Below, piece by piece: positions 32,854 through 45,136 of a DNA stretch of 64,000 bases; the stretch's first letter is position 1, and every line of letters starts with the position of its first letter. The stretch lies in assembly GCF_029910655.1 (NCBI RefSeq), contig NZ_CP123897.1, positions 4,949,547-5,013,546 on the forward strand, given 5' to 3'. Made by a program: the position numbers and the translations under genes. Under the pieces are notes generated by a model. It made no database searches, was not told where the DNA came from, and saw nothing but the letters and a program-made list of their open reading frames with translations. This stretch comes from Methylomonas sp. UP202. Its GTDB lineage: Bacteria > Pseudomonadota > Gammaproteobacteria > Methylococcales > Methylomonadaceae.

Positions 32854-33615
32854 CGCTACCTCCAATCAACGCGGTTGAATACTGACCGATACCTCAGCCG
32901 TCTTGCCGGAAAAAGGCGAAAAACTTGGTCCGGCCGAGCGGATTCAATCCAGGCAACCGCGCCAAGAGCGGACTATGACAACTGTGAAGACATGGCGGGG
33001 GCCGAGAAAACCGGCACTTGGACAGCAGTCCAAAATAGGCCGCCCCCTAACCATTAGGGTATCGCTATGCCTTACCCAACCAAGCCTGGAATGCCTCAAG
33101 GCTGAGCGGATGAATAAGACGAGTTCATTTTAGCAGAGATAGGAATAAATAAAAATATTTCATAACAGTCTGATTTTTTTTTCCGACCCAGCTCAACGCC
33201 GGCGTGCGAAGCGGCCTCAACCGGTCTCGGCGGATGCCGTCGGTACGCTTCACCAACCGGATTTACAATGGGAAATTAAGTTGAGCTGTTCTGCGACAAT
33301 CCAATTGCGGCAACCACCTATTGACGATGGAGGAGTGGGAATTACGTCGATTTGCGGCGTAACTCCCTGTATCCGAACGCTAGAAACAATCGCAGTGACT
33401 GACCCGTGCGCTCGGCATTCCCGGTTTGGACACGAAAGTCAGCCTGAAGCTTGACGGCGATTATGGTCGCGGCGATTGATCAAATCGGCCGACAAATTCA
33501 GGACCACTCGCCGCAATGATCTGAAACGTCGGCGGTTAACATTAAGAAACTCAAGCTTAGTAACACGCCCCACTTGCCCGAGCACGGGACAAGCGAGGCC
33601 GCGAACAAACGCTAC
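32854..33615. other. Gene-poor stretch, about 760 bases
   Basis: No supported gene. Composition is mixed, with an AT-rich patch and a run of nine T at about 33172-33180 that lacks a preceding stem. No promoter, RNA gene or repeat was recognised. The left part must hold the promoter of the second HupE gene. Confidence 0.45.
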
Positions 33616-36212
<2,597 letters not shown>

Positions 36213-37088
36213 ATGAATTTGCGCGATTTAAGCTATCTGGTCGCGGTAGCGGATTTAAGAAACTTCAGTCAAGCCGCCGAACATTGTTCGATTAGTCAGC
36301 CCACCCTGAGCACACAGATCAAGAAGCTCGAGGAGTATCTGGGCGCGGACTTGTTCGTGCGGGAGAAAAACCATGTGGATTTGACCGAAGCCGGCCGCGA
36401 GGTTCTACCCCTCGCCCGCCGCATCCTGGACGATGCCCGCTCGATCCGGCAAATCGCCGCCCACGCCGGCGGACGCTACCGCAATCACTTATCGCTGGGC
36501 GCGTTTCCGTCGCTGGCAAGTTACGTACTGCCGGAATACGTGTTTCGCATCAAGCAACACTATCCGGAACTGAAACTGCAGTTGGTCGAGGAAAAAACCC
36601 AGGCTCTGATCGCGTTGCTGCTGAGCAAAAAGCTGGACGCGGCGCTGCTGGCCCTGCCGGTGGCCATCGACGCTCTGGAACAACGCACCTTATTCGAAGA
36701 TCCGTTCACGCTGGCGGTTTGCGCCGACCACCCGTTGGCCGAGTTGGACGAAGTGGAGTTGGGCATGGCGGCCCAAGAGAATCTGCTATTACTGGACGAA
36801 GGCCACTGTCTGCGCGACCAAGCGCTGAAGCTGTGCGATCCGTCCCGATTCGTCGAACACGATTTCCGGGCCTCCAGCCTGGAAACCCTGCGCTACATGG
36901 TCAAGAACGGCGTCGGCGTGACGCTGATGCCGTCGGTAGCGGTGCAGCCGGACGACAAGGACATTCGCTACATCGCTATCCGCCAGCGGCCCAGCCGCAC
37001 CATTGCGCTGGTGTGGCTGAAGGCCCATCCCCGCGCCGGCTTGCTCGAGGACTTGGCGGGACTATTGGCTTACAAACCGCTGGTCTGA
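36213..37088 (+). CDS. oxyR: Peroxide-sensing LysR-family activator OxyR
   Basis: A 291-residue LysR-type regulator: winged helix-turn-helix at about 1-60 (NFSQAAEHCSISQPTLSTQI) and an effector domain. Cys199 in DEGHCLRDQ and Cys208 in LKLC match E. coli OxyR exactly, so the peroxide-dependent disulfide switch should work. It is divergent from the exported katG, a classic regulator-target pair. No strong ribosome site precedes the ATG. Confidence 0.97.
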   Translation: MNLRDLSYLVAVADLRNFSQAAEHCSISQPTLSTQIKKLEEYLGADLFVREKNHVDLTEAGREVLPLARRILDDARSIRQIAAHAGGRYRNHLSLGAFPSLASYVLPEYVFRIKQHYPELKLQLVEEKTQALIALLLSKKLDAALLALPVAIDALEQRTLFEDPFTLAVCADHPLAELDEVELGMAAQENLLLLDEGHCLRDQALKLCDPSRFVEHDFRASSLETLRYMVKNGVGVTLMPSVAVQPDDKDIRYIAIRQRPSRTIALVWLKAHPRAGLLEDLAGLLAYKPLV

Positions 37089-37300
37089 GATTCGTTCCAC
37101 CGCCTTCGCGCGCCGATCTGCCGCGCGGAAGTCCCGCGAGTGCCTCTTGCTCGACGCGCCCAGTATGTGTTGACAAATTACCGCACTCGCACCGCCGGGC
37201 TGGAAGCCTTTGCGTTGTAGGTAACGGCCAGCAGCGCGCCCTGAACCGGCAACCGCTAGTCTGGAATACGGCACCACGCGCCGGACTCGCTTCGTTATTA

Positions 37301-37594
37301 CTACTCGCGTAAAATCTCGTCCGGCCGTAAGTCGCGTCGCTTGTGAACGACTGCTAACACTTCAATATGGGAGGGTTTGATCTCGTAAAGGATGCGGTAG
37401 GAGTAAAGCGAAAGTTCGCGTACTGCCTCGTCGCTCAACTCCGGTACCATGCGCCCAATACGGGGCAGTTGATCCAAGTCAAGCGTTTTAGCGACCAACG
37501 CTTCGGCCACCCGTTTGGCATAAATCGGTGAGTCCTGTGCGATGTAGTCGTGAATGTGACGAAGCTGGCCCAATGCGTGATCGGTCCACTTCAC
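37301..37594 (-). CDS. ParE/RelE-family toxin
   Basis: A 97-residue type II toxin: WTDHALGQLRHIHDYIAQDSP at the start, ARRVAEAL-like helix, PRIGRMVPE, and the final YRILYEI...VLAVVHKRRDL strands typical of the ParE side of the family. The antitoxin stop is overlapped; either of two adjacent GTG codons (37597 or 37594) could start it, and the second gives a GTGA overlap. It would act on gyrase or ribosomes depending on subgroup, which I cannot tell. Confidence 0.85.
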   Translation of the reverse strand: MKWTDHALGQLRHIHDYIAQDSPIYAKRVAEALVAKTLDLDQLPRIGRMVPELSDEAVRELSLYSYRILYEIKPSHIEVLAVVHKRRDLRPDEILRE

Positions 37595-37779
37595 CACGCT
37601 TGAATATCTCTCAGCACCTGTTCGGCGGGTACGGTTCTGCCCTGTTCGGCGTCTTTCCGGCCGCGACGGATATTTTCGAGCACATAGAGCCGGTACATGA
37701 TTTCTTCCATGTCGGCGGTATCGGGTAAGCGCTGGATGATGGCAAGGGCTTCTTGTTTAGTGGTCCGTTGTCGTTGCAT
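37591..37779 (-). CDS. Antitoxin of the ParE-family pair
   Basis: A 62-residue acidic protein with helical MEEIMYRLYVLENIRRGRKDAEQGRTVPAEQVL, the toxin-binding kind of tail seen in addiction-module antitoxins. AGGAG lies ten bases before the ATG. It precedes and overlaps the toxin gene, the standard order. Its DNA-binding N-terminus is very short, so autoregulation is uncertain. Confidence 0.82.
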   Translation of the reverse strand: MQRQRTTKQEALAIIQRLPDTADMEEIMYRLYVLENIRRGRKDAEQGRTVPAEQVLRDIQAW

Positions 37780-37985
37780 GGTGTACTTCTCCTTTGGTCG
37801 CTGACGGTTTTAGGCTTATCCGGCATGGCCCGGAGCACTGATATAGTGTGCATTGGCGGCCACCATTCTACCGGTTGGACGCGGTAACCACCATCGTCGA
37901 GAAACAGGGCTCTTCAACACCGTCCGCGCAAGCCAGTTCAAGGTGAAGCGGAAGACAAGATACACAACGTTGCGAGGTCGCCTCG

Positions 37986-40286
37986 CTAAAACTCGTACTT
38001 AAACCCCGCCTGCACCAAACGCGGCGCGCCGGGTTGGATGCCGCGCACCCGATCGACGATGTAGGTGTTGTCCAGCATGTTTTTCATCGACACGAACAGG
38101 GTCAAGTCTTTTCGCACCTTGTAGGAGCTGGCGAAGTTGACCACCACGTAATCGTTAATCTTGCCGAACTGGCCGGACTTGATCAGCGCGTTGCGTTGAG
38201 CGGTGGTGCCGACATCCAACGGCAAGTCGCCGGCGCTGTTCAGGTTCATGAAGTCGGCGAATTGCTCGCCGACGAACACCGCTTCCAAGTGCGCATCGAA
38301 GCCGCTGGCATGCGAGTAGCCCAGCGTCGCGGTCAGCAGGTTTTCCGGCGCGTAGGGCGCGCGTTTGCCTGCCGCCGAGCCGAATACGTTCCCGCCCGGA
38401 CAGAATCGGGTGAAGGTCGCGTTCTGGCTGGAGCCGGTCGCCTGGCCGCTGTCGGTCAGGCAATGAAACGGTGACGTGGTTTCGGCGGTCGGCAGCCAGG
38501 TGTAGGCGACTTGCGCGTAGGGATTGTGCGCCCAGCCGAACACGTCGCCGAGATCGGCCCGCGCCATCAATTCTAAACCTTCATACAGCGCTTTGCCCTG
38601 CGCCACCGGGGTATCGACGCCGCCAACCGTACCCAAGGCAGTCAGGGTATCGAAATCGTTGTGGAAATAGGTTGCTTCGGCTTTAACGCCGCGCGCCGGT
38701 CTGGCCCGGACGCCGAATTCGGCGTTCCAACTAATTTCCGGGCCAATCTCCACCGCCGCGCCGTTGGCATTGTTGACGCTGTCCTCGACGCGCGGCGGCG
38801 CGAACCCGCGATGAATACCGAAAAACAGCGTGGCTTGGTCGATCGGACTGTAGGTCATCGCGAACGACGGCAGAATTTCGGTCATGCTATTGCCGCCGGC
38901 GATCCCGGTTCGCACGTCCTTACGCTGGTAACTCACCGACTCGACCCGAACGCCGGGGGTCGCCGTCCAGTTTCCCCAAATGAATTGATTTTGGAAAAAA
39001 CCGGAATAGGCATCGGCGAAACGCTGGTTGTTTTCCAGCAAGGTGCCGTCGCGCGCGGTCGGTGAGCTGCCCTGGATTTGCCGGCGGTACTGGTTCTCGA
39101 AGTGCGCGCGAAAACCCGCATCCAAATGGCTTTCGACGCCGAACAGATCGTGTTTGGCATGTAGAGTCGGGGCAATGCCCCAGGTTTCGTAATTGCGCTT
39201 GCGACCGATGTTGTAGTTGCAGTCGTTCATATCCACCGCGATGCCGTTTTCGCGATTTTGCACGTAATTGGCGATGCCGCGGCTGCTGCATTGGTTTTCG
39301 GTCGGGAACTGATTCTGCTGCCGCCACCAGTTGCGTTCGTAGGCCGACCAGTAAAAGCTGGTTTCCAAGGTCACGTCCTTATTGAAGCTGTGCTCGTAGG
39401 TGGCCGAGGTGGACCAGCGGTCGTTGATGAAGCTGGCGTTCTTATCCGGATTGTAACGAGCGCCCAGCTTGCGGTATTCGGCGTCGGTCAAGCCGAAGGC
39501 CGCGCCTTGCTCGTCCTGGTGGTAAAAATCGCCGCGTAGCGTCAGGCGATTGCGCGCGTCGAAGTCGATGATGCTTTTCAGGTTGGCGTCGTCCACCACG
39601 GCGAAGGTGTTGTCGCGATTTTCCATGCCTTCCTTGTGAATGTAATCGACCACGCCGCCGACCGCATCCAGGCCTTGCACGTTCTTGACCATGCCGCCGT
39701 AACGGGCATGGCCGTTCAGATAATCGCGGTTGCCGCCGGTAAAGCTGACGAAACCGCCGGGCGTGGTCGGTACCTTGGGCGTCAGATAATTGATCGCGCC
39801 GTTGATGGTTTGTGGGCCGAATTGGGTCAAGTCGGCGCCCTTGTAAATTTCGATGCCGTCGTAGCGCTCGATCGGCGGATGGTAGTAGATGTCGTTATCG
39901 CCGTAGGGCGCGAAGTTGAACGGAATGCCGTCCTCCAAAAACAACACCTTGGTGGAGCGAAACGGGTTTTGGCCGCGAAAGGCGATGTTCGGCCGCAAAC
40001 CAAAGCCTTCCTCGTCGCGGACATAAACGCCGGGGGCCTTGCGCAAGGCCTCGTTGACGGTGAATACCTGGTCGCGCTCCAGGGTTTGCTTGTCGATCAC
40101 CGAGGTGGAGCCGGAGAAGGTCGCGGCCTTCTCGACGCTTTCGGCCACTTCGACGCTGGGCAGGGCCTCCGCCCGGTCGGCGTCATTGATTGGATCGAAG
40201 TTGACCTCGGCAGGCTCAACCGCCCAAGCGCCTTGAGCCAATACACCCACCAGCAACACCGGCCATACTCCGCATTTATTTCGCAT
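37986..40286 (-). CDS. TonB-dependent siderophore-type receptor (FecA-like)
   Basis: A 766-residue outer-membrane receptor: signal peptide ending AWAVEPA (about residue 22); a plug that starts with STSVIDKQTLERDQVFTVNEALRKAPGVYVRDEEG, FRGQNPFRSTKVLFLEDGIPFNFAPYGDN; and a barrel ending in a C-terminal Phe (AGFKYEF). The plug pattern is that of ferric-citrate/siderophore receptors. Start 40286 gives the signal peptide. The PhoPQ-like genes lie upstream on the same strand after 143 bases. No FecIR-type sigma/antisigma pair is present; the plug also lacks an obvious N-terminal signalling domain. Confidence 0.93.
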   Translation of the reverse strand: MRNKCGVWPVLLVGVLAQGAWAVEPAEVNFDPINDADRAEALPSVEVAESVEKAATFSGSTSVIDKQTLERDQVFTVNEALRKAPGVYVRDEEGFGLRPNIAFRGQNPFRSTKVLFLEDGIPFNFAPYGDNDIYYHPPIERYDGIEIYKGADLTQFGPQTINGAINYLTPKVPTTPGGFVSFTGGNRDYLNGHARYGGMVKNVQGLDAVGGVVDYIHKEGMENRDNTFAVVDDANLKSIIDFDARNRLTLRGDFYHQDEQGAAFGLTDAEYRKLGARYNPDKNASFINDRWSTSATYEHSFNKDVTLETSFYWSAYERNWWRQQNQFPTENQCSSRGIANYVQNRENGIAVDMNDCNYNIGRKRNYETWGIAPTLHAKHDLFGVESHLDAGFRAHFENQYRRQIQGSSPTARDGTLLENNQRFADAYSGFFQNQFIWGNWTATPGVRVESVSYQRKDVRTGIAGGNSMTEILPSFAMTYSPIDQATLFFGIHRGFAPPRVEDSVNNANGAAVEIGPEISWNAEFGVRARPARGVKAEATYFHNDFDTLTALGTVGGVDTPVAQGKALYEGLELMARADLGDVFGWAHNPYAQVAYTWLPTAETTSPFHCLTDSGQATGSSQNATFTRFCPGGNVFGSAAGKRAPYAPENLLTATLGYSHASGFDAHLEAVFVGEQFADFMNLNSAGDLPLDVGTTAQRNALIKSGQFGKINDYVVVNFASSYKVRKDLTLFVSMKNMLDNTYIVDRVRGIQPGAPRLVQAGFKYEF

Positions 40287-40429
40287 TTCGTTCACTTCCC
40301 GTTCGAATTTGAGTTGGCACATCCGCCGCCCCGGCCGGCTTTCCCGCCGGAATCCACCAACCGAAGCGAAGGATGCTTAACGCAATTTAACGAACACGCG
40401 TGAATCGAAACTGAAAATCGGCTCTGGAT

Positions 40430-41755
40430 TTAGCGGCTCAACGGTAGACGCACCGTCGCCAGAAATCCGCCCAATGCCTTGCTGCGGCCGAGGTGCAGGC
40501 TGCCTTTGTAACTATCGACGATGTCGGCGACGATACCCAAACCCAGGCCGTGACCTTGCACCGACTCGTCCAGGCGTGCCCCGCGCCGGGTTAACCCCGG
40601 CAATTCGGTTTCGCCGCAACCCGGCCCGTCGTCGGCGACCCGCACCAACACCTCGTCGGCAAAGGCCAGCTCAACATCAATGCGCCGCCTGGCCCATTTG
40701 CAGGCGTTGTCCAGTAGGTTGCCGAGCATTTCCATCATGTCTTCCCGGTCGAAATGCACCGATGCGTCCGGGGCGGTGATCTGAATATCCAGGTCCTTCT
40801 CGGCATGGATCGCCCGCAGGGTTTTTTTTAACGCCACCAATTCCTTGCGGGGATTGAACGCGGCGCTGGCCTGCTGGTCTCCGGCGATCCGGGCACGTTT
40901 CAGTTCCCGCTCGATGCAGCGCCGGATGGTTTCGGTTTGGCCCTGCACTTGCTCGCGCAAGTCGGGATGGTCCAGAAACGCCGGTTCTTCGGCAACCCGA
41001 AACAGCAAGGCCAGCGGCGGCTTCAGCGCGTGCGCCAGATTGCCGATCGCGGTACGGGACTGCTGCAAGCGCCGGGCAACCAGTTCCAGCAAATGATTGA
41101 TCTCGTTCACCAGCGGTTTGATCTCGTCCGGCACGTCCAATTCGATACGCTGGCGCCGACCAGCGCAGACTTGTTCCAGTTCGCCGCCGACCAGCGTCAG
41201 CGGCCGCAACGCGCGTCCGACATCCCAACTCAGCACGCCGATCGCAGCCATCAGAATCGTCAACGTCAGCGCAAAGTAGGCGGCGCGTATCCAGGTGATA
41301 TCGTGATCGACCGCCGACAAATCCTCGGCGATATGAATGTTGATTCTATGGCCCAAGCGCACCGCGCCCAGGCTCAACACCAGTAACGGTCGATTTTCCG
41401 GGCCGGACAGATGATAAAGCGTCTGCTGTTCCGGCCCGACGGCTTGAACCGGTAACGGAAAATCCAGCAGCGACGGCGACGGATGGGCTTCGGCGTCGAT
41501 TTTGACCAGATAGTAATGGCCGGACAACGGCCGGCTGTAGACCGAGCTGATCCGCAAGCGGTTGAACGAGAGTTTATCGTCGTCGGCGTAGGCCAGCGAT
41601 TCCAGCAAGGAATAACCGTCGTCGGCCAATCGATTCGCCATCTGGCCCTCGGCGACGGTGCGGATGACCCAATCCGCCGCGATCCAATGCACGACGAAAA
41701 TCACGCACAGCGCGGCGATCAGGCCGCGGCCCAGGCGCTCGCGCAACGCCATCAT
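40430..41755 (-). CDS. PhoQ-like sensor histidine kinase with Pro at H+4
   Basis: A 441-residue sensor: helix at about 10-30, a periplasmic domain to about 155, a second helix, HAMP, and a HisKA/HATPase kinase. His242 in NLAHALKPPLALL is the phosphate acceptor. ATP-binding N box (LLDNACKWA) and G boxes (DDGPGCGE, GHGLGLGIV) are intact. In PhoQ the residue four after His is Thr, needed for phosphatase activity; here it is Pro. The start overlaps the regulator stop as ATGA. Confidence 0.93.
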   Translation of the reverse strand: MMALRERLGRGLIAALCVIFVVHWIAADWVIRTVAEGQMANRLADDGYSLLESLAYADDDKLSFNRLRISSVYSRPLSGHYYLVKIDAEAHPSPSLLDFPLPVQAVGPEQQTLYHLSGPENRPLLVLSLGAVRLGHRINIHIAEDLSAVDHDITWIRAAYFALTLTILMAAIGVLSWDVGRALRPLTLVGGELEQVCAGRRQRIELDVPDEIKPLVNEINHLLELVARRLQQSRTAIGNLAHALKPPLALLFRVAEEPAFLDHPDLREQVQGQTETIRRCIERELKRARIAGDQQASAAFNPRKELVALKKTLRAIHAEKDLDIQITAPDASVHFDREDMMEMLGNLLDNACKWARRRIDVELAFADEVLVRVADDGPGCGETELPGLTRRGARLDESVQGHGLGLGIVADIVDSYKGSLHLGRSKALGGFLATVRLPLSR

Positions 41756-42417
41756 GGCCGGCTTCCGAACACGTAACCCTGGCCCCGGCGAGTCTGGATC
41801 AAATCGCTGCCGACGATCTTGCGCAGGCGCTTGACGTAGACTTCGATGACATTGCTATCTGGCTCGTCCGATTCGCTGTAGATATGTTCGCCTAATTGCG
41901 ACTTGGTCAGGACTTTGCCGGCGTTCATCATGAAATAGCGCAACAGCCGAAACTCGATCGCGGTCAGCGGGTAAGCCTCCCCGCCATTGACCGCGGCGGT
42001 TTGCTCGTCCTCGTCGAGCAGGACGCCCAACACCTGCAACGTAAACTGATTATGGCGGTGAACCCGTTTCAAAATGGCTTGCAGCCTGACCAGCAATTCT
42101 TGCGGATGAAACGGCTTACCCAAATAATCGTCGGCGCCGGCCTTGAAGCCGTCCACTTTCTCGTACCAGGCATCGCGGGCGGTCAAGACAATCACCGGCG
42201 TGGCATTGCCGGCATCCCGCCAGCGTTTCAAAACGTCGAGGCCGGCCAATTTGGGCAAGCCTAAATCGAGTATCGCCGCGTCGTAATCTTCGGTCGCGCC
42301 GAGAAACTCACCGTGCTCGCCGTCCGCGGCCGTATCGACGACGTAGCCGGCCCGCTCCAAGTCCATCTTTAGCGGCGCCGCTAATGCAACGTCGTCTTCA
42401 ACCAACAGCAATTTCAT
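41752..42417 (-). CDS. PhoP-like response regulator
   Basis: A 221-residue OmpR-family regulator. The receiver domain has Asp8-Asp9, phospho-acceptor Asp51 in AILDLGLPK, and Lys in LGKPF. A winged-helix DNA-binding domain occupies 125-221 (LTAIEFRLLRYFMMNAGKVLTKSQL, ...VYVKRLRKIVG). It is the partner of the following kinase, with which it overlaps. The adjacent siderophore receptor and small secreted protein are possible targets (inference). Confidence 0.95.
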   Translation of the reverse strand: MKLLLVEDDVALAAPLKMDLERAGYVVDTAADGEHGEFLGATEDYDAAILDLGLPKLAGLDVLKRWRDAGNATPVIVLTARDAWYEKVDGFKAGADDYLGKPFHPQELLVRLQAILKRVHRHNQFTLQVLGVLLDEDEQTAAVNGGEAYPLTAIEFRLLRYFMMNAGKVLTKSQLGEHIYSESDEPDSNVIEVYVKRLRKIVGSDLIQTRRGQGYVFGSRP

Positions 42418-42474
42418 CGCCTAAGCTCCATGCTCCGCGTTTGCCGGGACAAGCGCCGACTCGGCGCGCGCCGA

Positions 42475-42876
42475 TCATTGAATCCGCAATAAATACCCGT
42501 CGGTTTTCTCGCAACCCGGCTTGCTGTGCGCGGTGACGTTGAGCCGCGCGAAACCGTGCTCGATCGGCCGAGGCAATTTGCCCCTGACTTCGGTCTGACC
42601 ATTTTTCAGCGGAAAAAACTTCAACTCCTTGGCGGATAAATGGTATTGAATAGACCCTGAACTGATATTGGCGACGATGGACGTTGTCGTGGTATTGGAC
42701 GAAACGATAAAGCTGAACTCGGTAAACGATTGCAGGTATTTATTCGGCGCCGGTTGAAACTCAGTGAATATCGGTTTGTCGCAATGGCCGGAACTGGAAG
42801 AACTGCCGTATGCCAGCGCATCGCCGGCCGCCAAGCCCAACGCCAACGCGATAACGGTCTTGATTGAAGCCTTCAT
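42475..42876 (-). CDS. Small secreted protein, unknown
   Basis: A 133-residue exported protein: signal peptide ending DALAYG (about residue 23), a Ser-rich stretch, then a small beta-rich domain with Cys near the start (SGHCDKP) and Cys near the end (KPGCEKT), which may pair in a disulfide. GGGAG precedes the ATG. It lies 57 bases upstream of the PhoP-like gene in the same direction. Family not recognised. Confidence 0.7.
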   Translation of the reverse strand: MKASIKTVIALALGLAAGDALAYGSSSSSGHCDKPIFTEFQPAPNKYLQSFTEFSFIVSSNTTTTSIVANISSGSIQYHLSAKELKFFPLKNGQTEVRGKLPRPIEHGFARLNVTAHSKPGCEKTDGYLLRIQ

Positions 42877-42986
42877 GTCTTACTCTCCCGTTTAGTTATT
42901 ATTTTGGACATAGCTTATCAACAAATTCGCGACGAGCGGATGAATTCGACCCTGCTGCCCTTACAGTATTTTAGCGACTCAATACC

Positions 42987-44387
42987 ATGCCAGCCCTAGC
43001 CTTTGTCGATTTGGAAACCACCGGCGCCTCGCCGCGACAAGACCGGATAACCGAAATCGGTATCGTCTTGGTCGATGCCGACGGCGTCCGGGAATGGAGC
43101 CAACTGGTCAACCCGCAAATGCGCATTCCGCTGTTCATCGAACAAATGACCGGCATCAGCAACGAGATGGTCTCAGGCGCGCCGCCGTTCTCCGCGATCG
43201 CGCGCCAAGTCTGGGAACTGTTGGAAGATCGAGTATTCGTCGCTCATAACGCCCGTTTCGATTACAGCTTTCTGAAAAACGAATTCAAGCGCCTGGACCT
43301 GCCGTTTCAGCCGCAAGTGCTTTGTACGGTCAAATTGTCGCGCGCACTCTATCCCCAATACCACCACCATAATCTGGACAGTCTGATCGAACGGCATGGC
43401 CTGACCGCCAACGATCGGCATCGCGCCTTGGCCGACGCCCAATTGATTCATCAGTTTTGGGAGCATCTGCATCGCGAATTCCCGGCCGAGCGTTTGACCG
43501 ACACGGTGGCCGGTTTGCTCGGCAAATCCAGCCTGCCCTCGCGGATCGACCCGCTGTTGACCCACGAATTGCCCGACGGACCGGGCGTCTATTTGTTTTA
43601 CGGCGAAAACGATTTGCCGCTCTACATCGGTAAAAGCGTGAATATCCGGCAACGGGTACTCGCCCACTTCGCGGCCGACCACCGCCACGACAAGGAAATG
43701 AATCTGTCGCAACAACTTAGGCGCATAGACTGGCTGGAAACGTCCGGGGAATTGGGCGCGCTGCTGACCGAAGCCAAGCTAATCAAACAAATGATGCCGG
43801 TCTATAACCGCCGTCTGCGCCGCAAGAATGCGCTGGGCGCTTGGCGGCTGGCGCAACACGGCGAACAAGTGCGCCCCGAACTGGTCTGGGCGGACGCGCT
43901 GGATTTCGGCGGTCAGGACAATCTGTACGGCCTGTACCACAGCCAGCGCGACGCCCAAAAAGCCTTGCGCGGTCTGGCCGAGCAACACGGCCTTTGCCTG
44001 AGCGTGCTGGGCCTGGAGAAAACCGTGCCGGGACGACCCTGCTTCGGCTATCAATTGAAAAAATGCGCGGGCGCCTGCGTCGGGGCCGAACCACACTTGG
44101 CACATGCCGGCCGCTTATTCGTTGCGATGCAAAAACTTAAATTGGCGACTTGGCCCTATCCCGGCCCGATAGGCGTTCGGGAAGGCGACGACATGCACGT
44201 CATCGACCGCTGGTGCTACCTGGGCAGCGCCCGCACCGAAGCCGACGTCGCCGAACTACTCAATGCCGGCCGGCCGGCTTTCGATCGCGATACCTATACC
44301 TTGCTCGCCAAGATGCTGAAAAAGGCCCGGATTATTCCGCTGGCAAGCCGCTCACCCGCTGGGCTCGATCTGGCCGACAACTTCTAA
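42987..44387 (+). CDS. DEDDh exonuclease fused to a UvrC/Cho-type GIY-YIG nuclease
   Basis: A 466-residue fusion. Residues 1-170 are a DnaQ-like 3'-5' exonuclease (Asp8 and Glu10 in FVDLETTG; a downstream HNARFDYSFL motif; HRALADAQL at the end). Residues 195 onward are a GIY-YIG nuclease like the N-terminal half of UvrC or Cho (PDGPGVYLFYGE..LYIGKSVNIRQRV, then ELGALLTEAKLIK). Such fusions are a known architecture in bacteria and are thought to assist nucleotide excision repair. It lies immediately before lexA on the same strand. Confidence 0.92.
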   Translation: MPALAFVDLETTGASPRQDRITEIGIVLVDADGVREWSQLVNPQMRIPLFIEQMTGISNEMVSGAPPFSAIARQVWELLEDRVFVAHNARFDYSFLKNEFKRLDLPFQPQVLCTVKLSRALYPQYHHHNLDSLIERHGLTANDRHRALADAQLIHQFWEHLHREFPAERLTDTVAGLLGKSSLPSRIDPLLTHELPDGPGVYLFYGENDLPLYIGKSVNIRQRVLAHFAADHRHDKEMNLSQQLRRIDWLETSGELGALLTEAKLIKQMMPVYNRRLRRKNALGAWRLAQHGEQVRPELVWADALDFGGQDNLYGLYHSQRDAQKALRGLAEQHGLCLSVLGLEKTVPGRPCFGYQLKKCAGACVGAEPHLAHAGRLFVAMQKLKLATWPYPGPIGVREGDDMHVIDRWCYLGSARTEADVAELLNAGRPAFDRDTYTLLAKMLKKARIIPLASRSPAGLDLADNF

Positions 44388-44441
44388 ACTACTGCCCACC
44401 GAACCGCCGCCCGGCACGAGAATAGAACCAATAAAAAACAC

Positions 44442-44470
44442 TTGTTCTTGATTTGTTTTGTTTGTATAGT
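44442..44470 (+). promoter_or_regulatory. lexA promoter
   Basis: TTGTTC (44442-44447) and TATAGT (44465-44470) are spaced by 17 bases, 26 bases before the lexA ATG. The -10 box lies inside the palindrome listed separately. Confidence 0.65.
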
Positions 44471-44483
44471 CTTGCAAAACAAA
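44452..44483. promoter_or_regulatory. Palindromic putative LexA operator over the lexA -10 box
   Basis: Perfect 9-bp inverted repeat TTTGTTTTG-N14-CAAAACAAA. The spacer contains the TATAGT -10 box, so binding would block transcription. Autoregulation of lexA is the norm; the motif is not the E. coli CTG-N10-CAG box, as expected for a divergent LexA. Confidence 0.6.
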
Positions 44484-44495
44484 CACAGAACAACC

Positions 44496-45122
44496 ATGAC
44501 ACTGACCCGTAAACAACAAGCGCTTTTCGACTTCCTGCTGCAAAACCAGGACAGCTTCACCCATCCGCCGACGCTGGAAGAACTGTGCGCGGCAATGGGC
44601 TTGAAATCGCGCGGTTCGCTGCATAGCCAAATCAAGGCCCTGATCGACGCCAATCTGGTCGAAGCGCCGGAACGCAAGCAGCGCGGCATCCGCCTGACCG
44701 ATTACGCCAAATCGTTGGCCGCCCCGACCCAGGATTCCAGTCTGCTGCCGCTAGTCGGCTATATCGCCGCCGGCCGGCCGATCGAAGCCATCGAAAACAT
44801 CGCCTACATGGCGGTGCCCGAACCGCTGAAAACCGACAAACCTTGTTACATCCTGCGGGTCAAGGGCGACTCGATGCAGGAAGCCGGCATCTTCGACGGC
44901 GACTGGGTCGTCATCGAGCAACGCAGCCACGCCCGCAACGGCGAAATCGTCGTGGCCTTGGTCGACAAGGCCGAGGCCACCTTGAAATTTATCGAGCAAT
45001 ACCCCCACGAAACCCTGCTGGTTCCCGCCAACTCTCAGATGCAGGCCATGCGTTTTCGGCCCGAGCAAGTGGAGATACAAGGCGTACTGGTAGGCCAGAT
45101 GCGCAGTTACACCCACCCTTAA
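44496..45122 (+). CDS. lexA: LexA-family SOS repressor
   Basis: A 208-residue repressor. The N-terminal winged helix (1-65) has the LEELCAAMGLKSRGSLHSQI recognition region. The self-cleavage domain has the Ala92-Gly93 cleavage bond (GYIAAGRP), nucleophile Ser126 in KGDSMQEAGI, and general-base Lys164 in ATLKFIE. RecA-stimulated autocleavage should therefore be intact. The start at 44496 agrees with the family's short N-terminus and the promoter position. The next gene follows 14 bases after the stop. Confidence 0.96.
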   Translation: MTLTRKQQALFDFLLQNQDSFTHPPTLEELCAAMGLKSRGSLHSQIKALIDANLVEAPERKQRGIRLTDYAKSLAAPTQDSSLLPLVGYIAAGRPIEAIENIAYMAVPEPLKTDKPCYILRVKGDSMQEAGIFDGDWVVIEQRSHARNGEIVVALVDKAEATLKFIEQYPHETLLVPANSQMQAMRFRPEQVEIQGVLVGQMRSYTHP

Positions 45123-45136
45123 AACCGGAGGCAATC

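Noticed and set aside
33150..33190. Run of T near 33172 as a terminator
   Set aside because: No stem precedes the T run.
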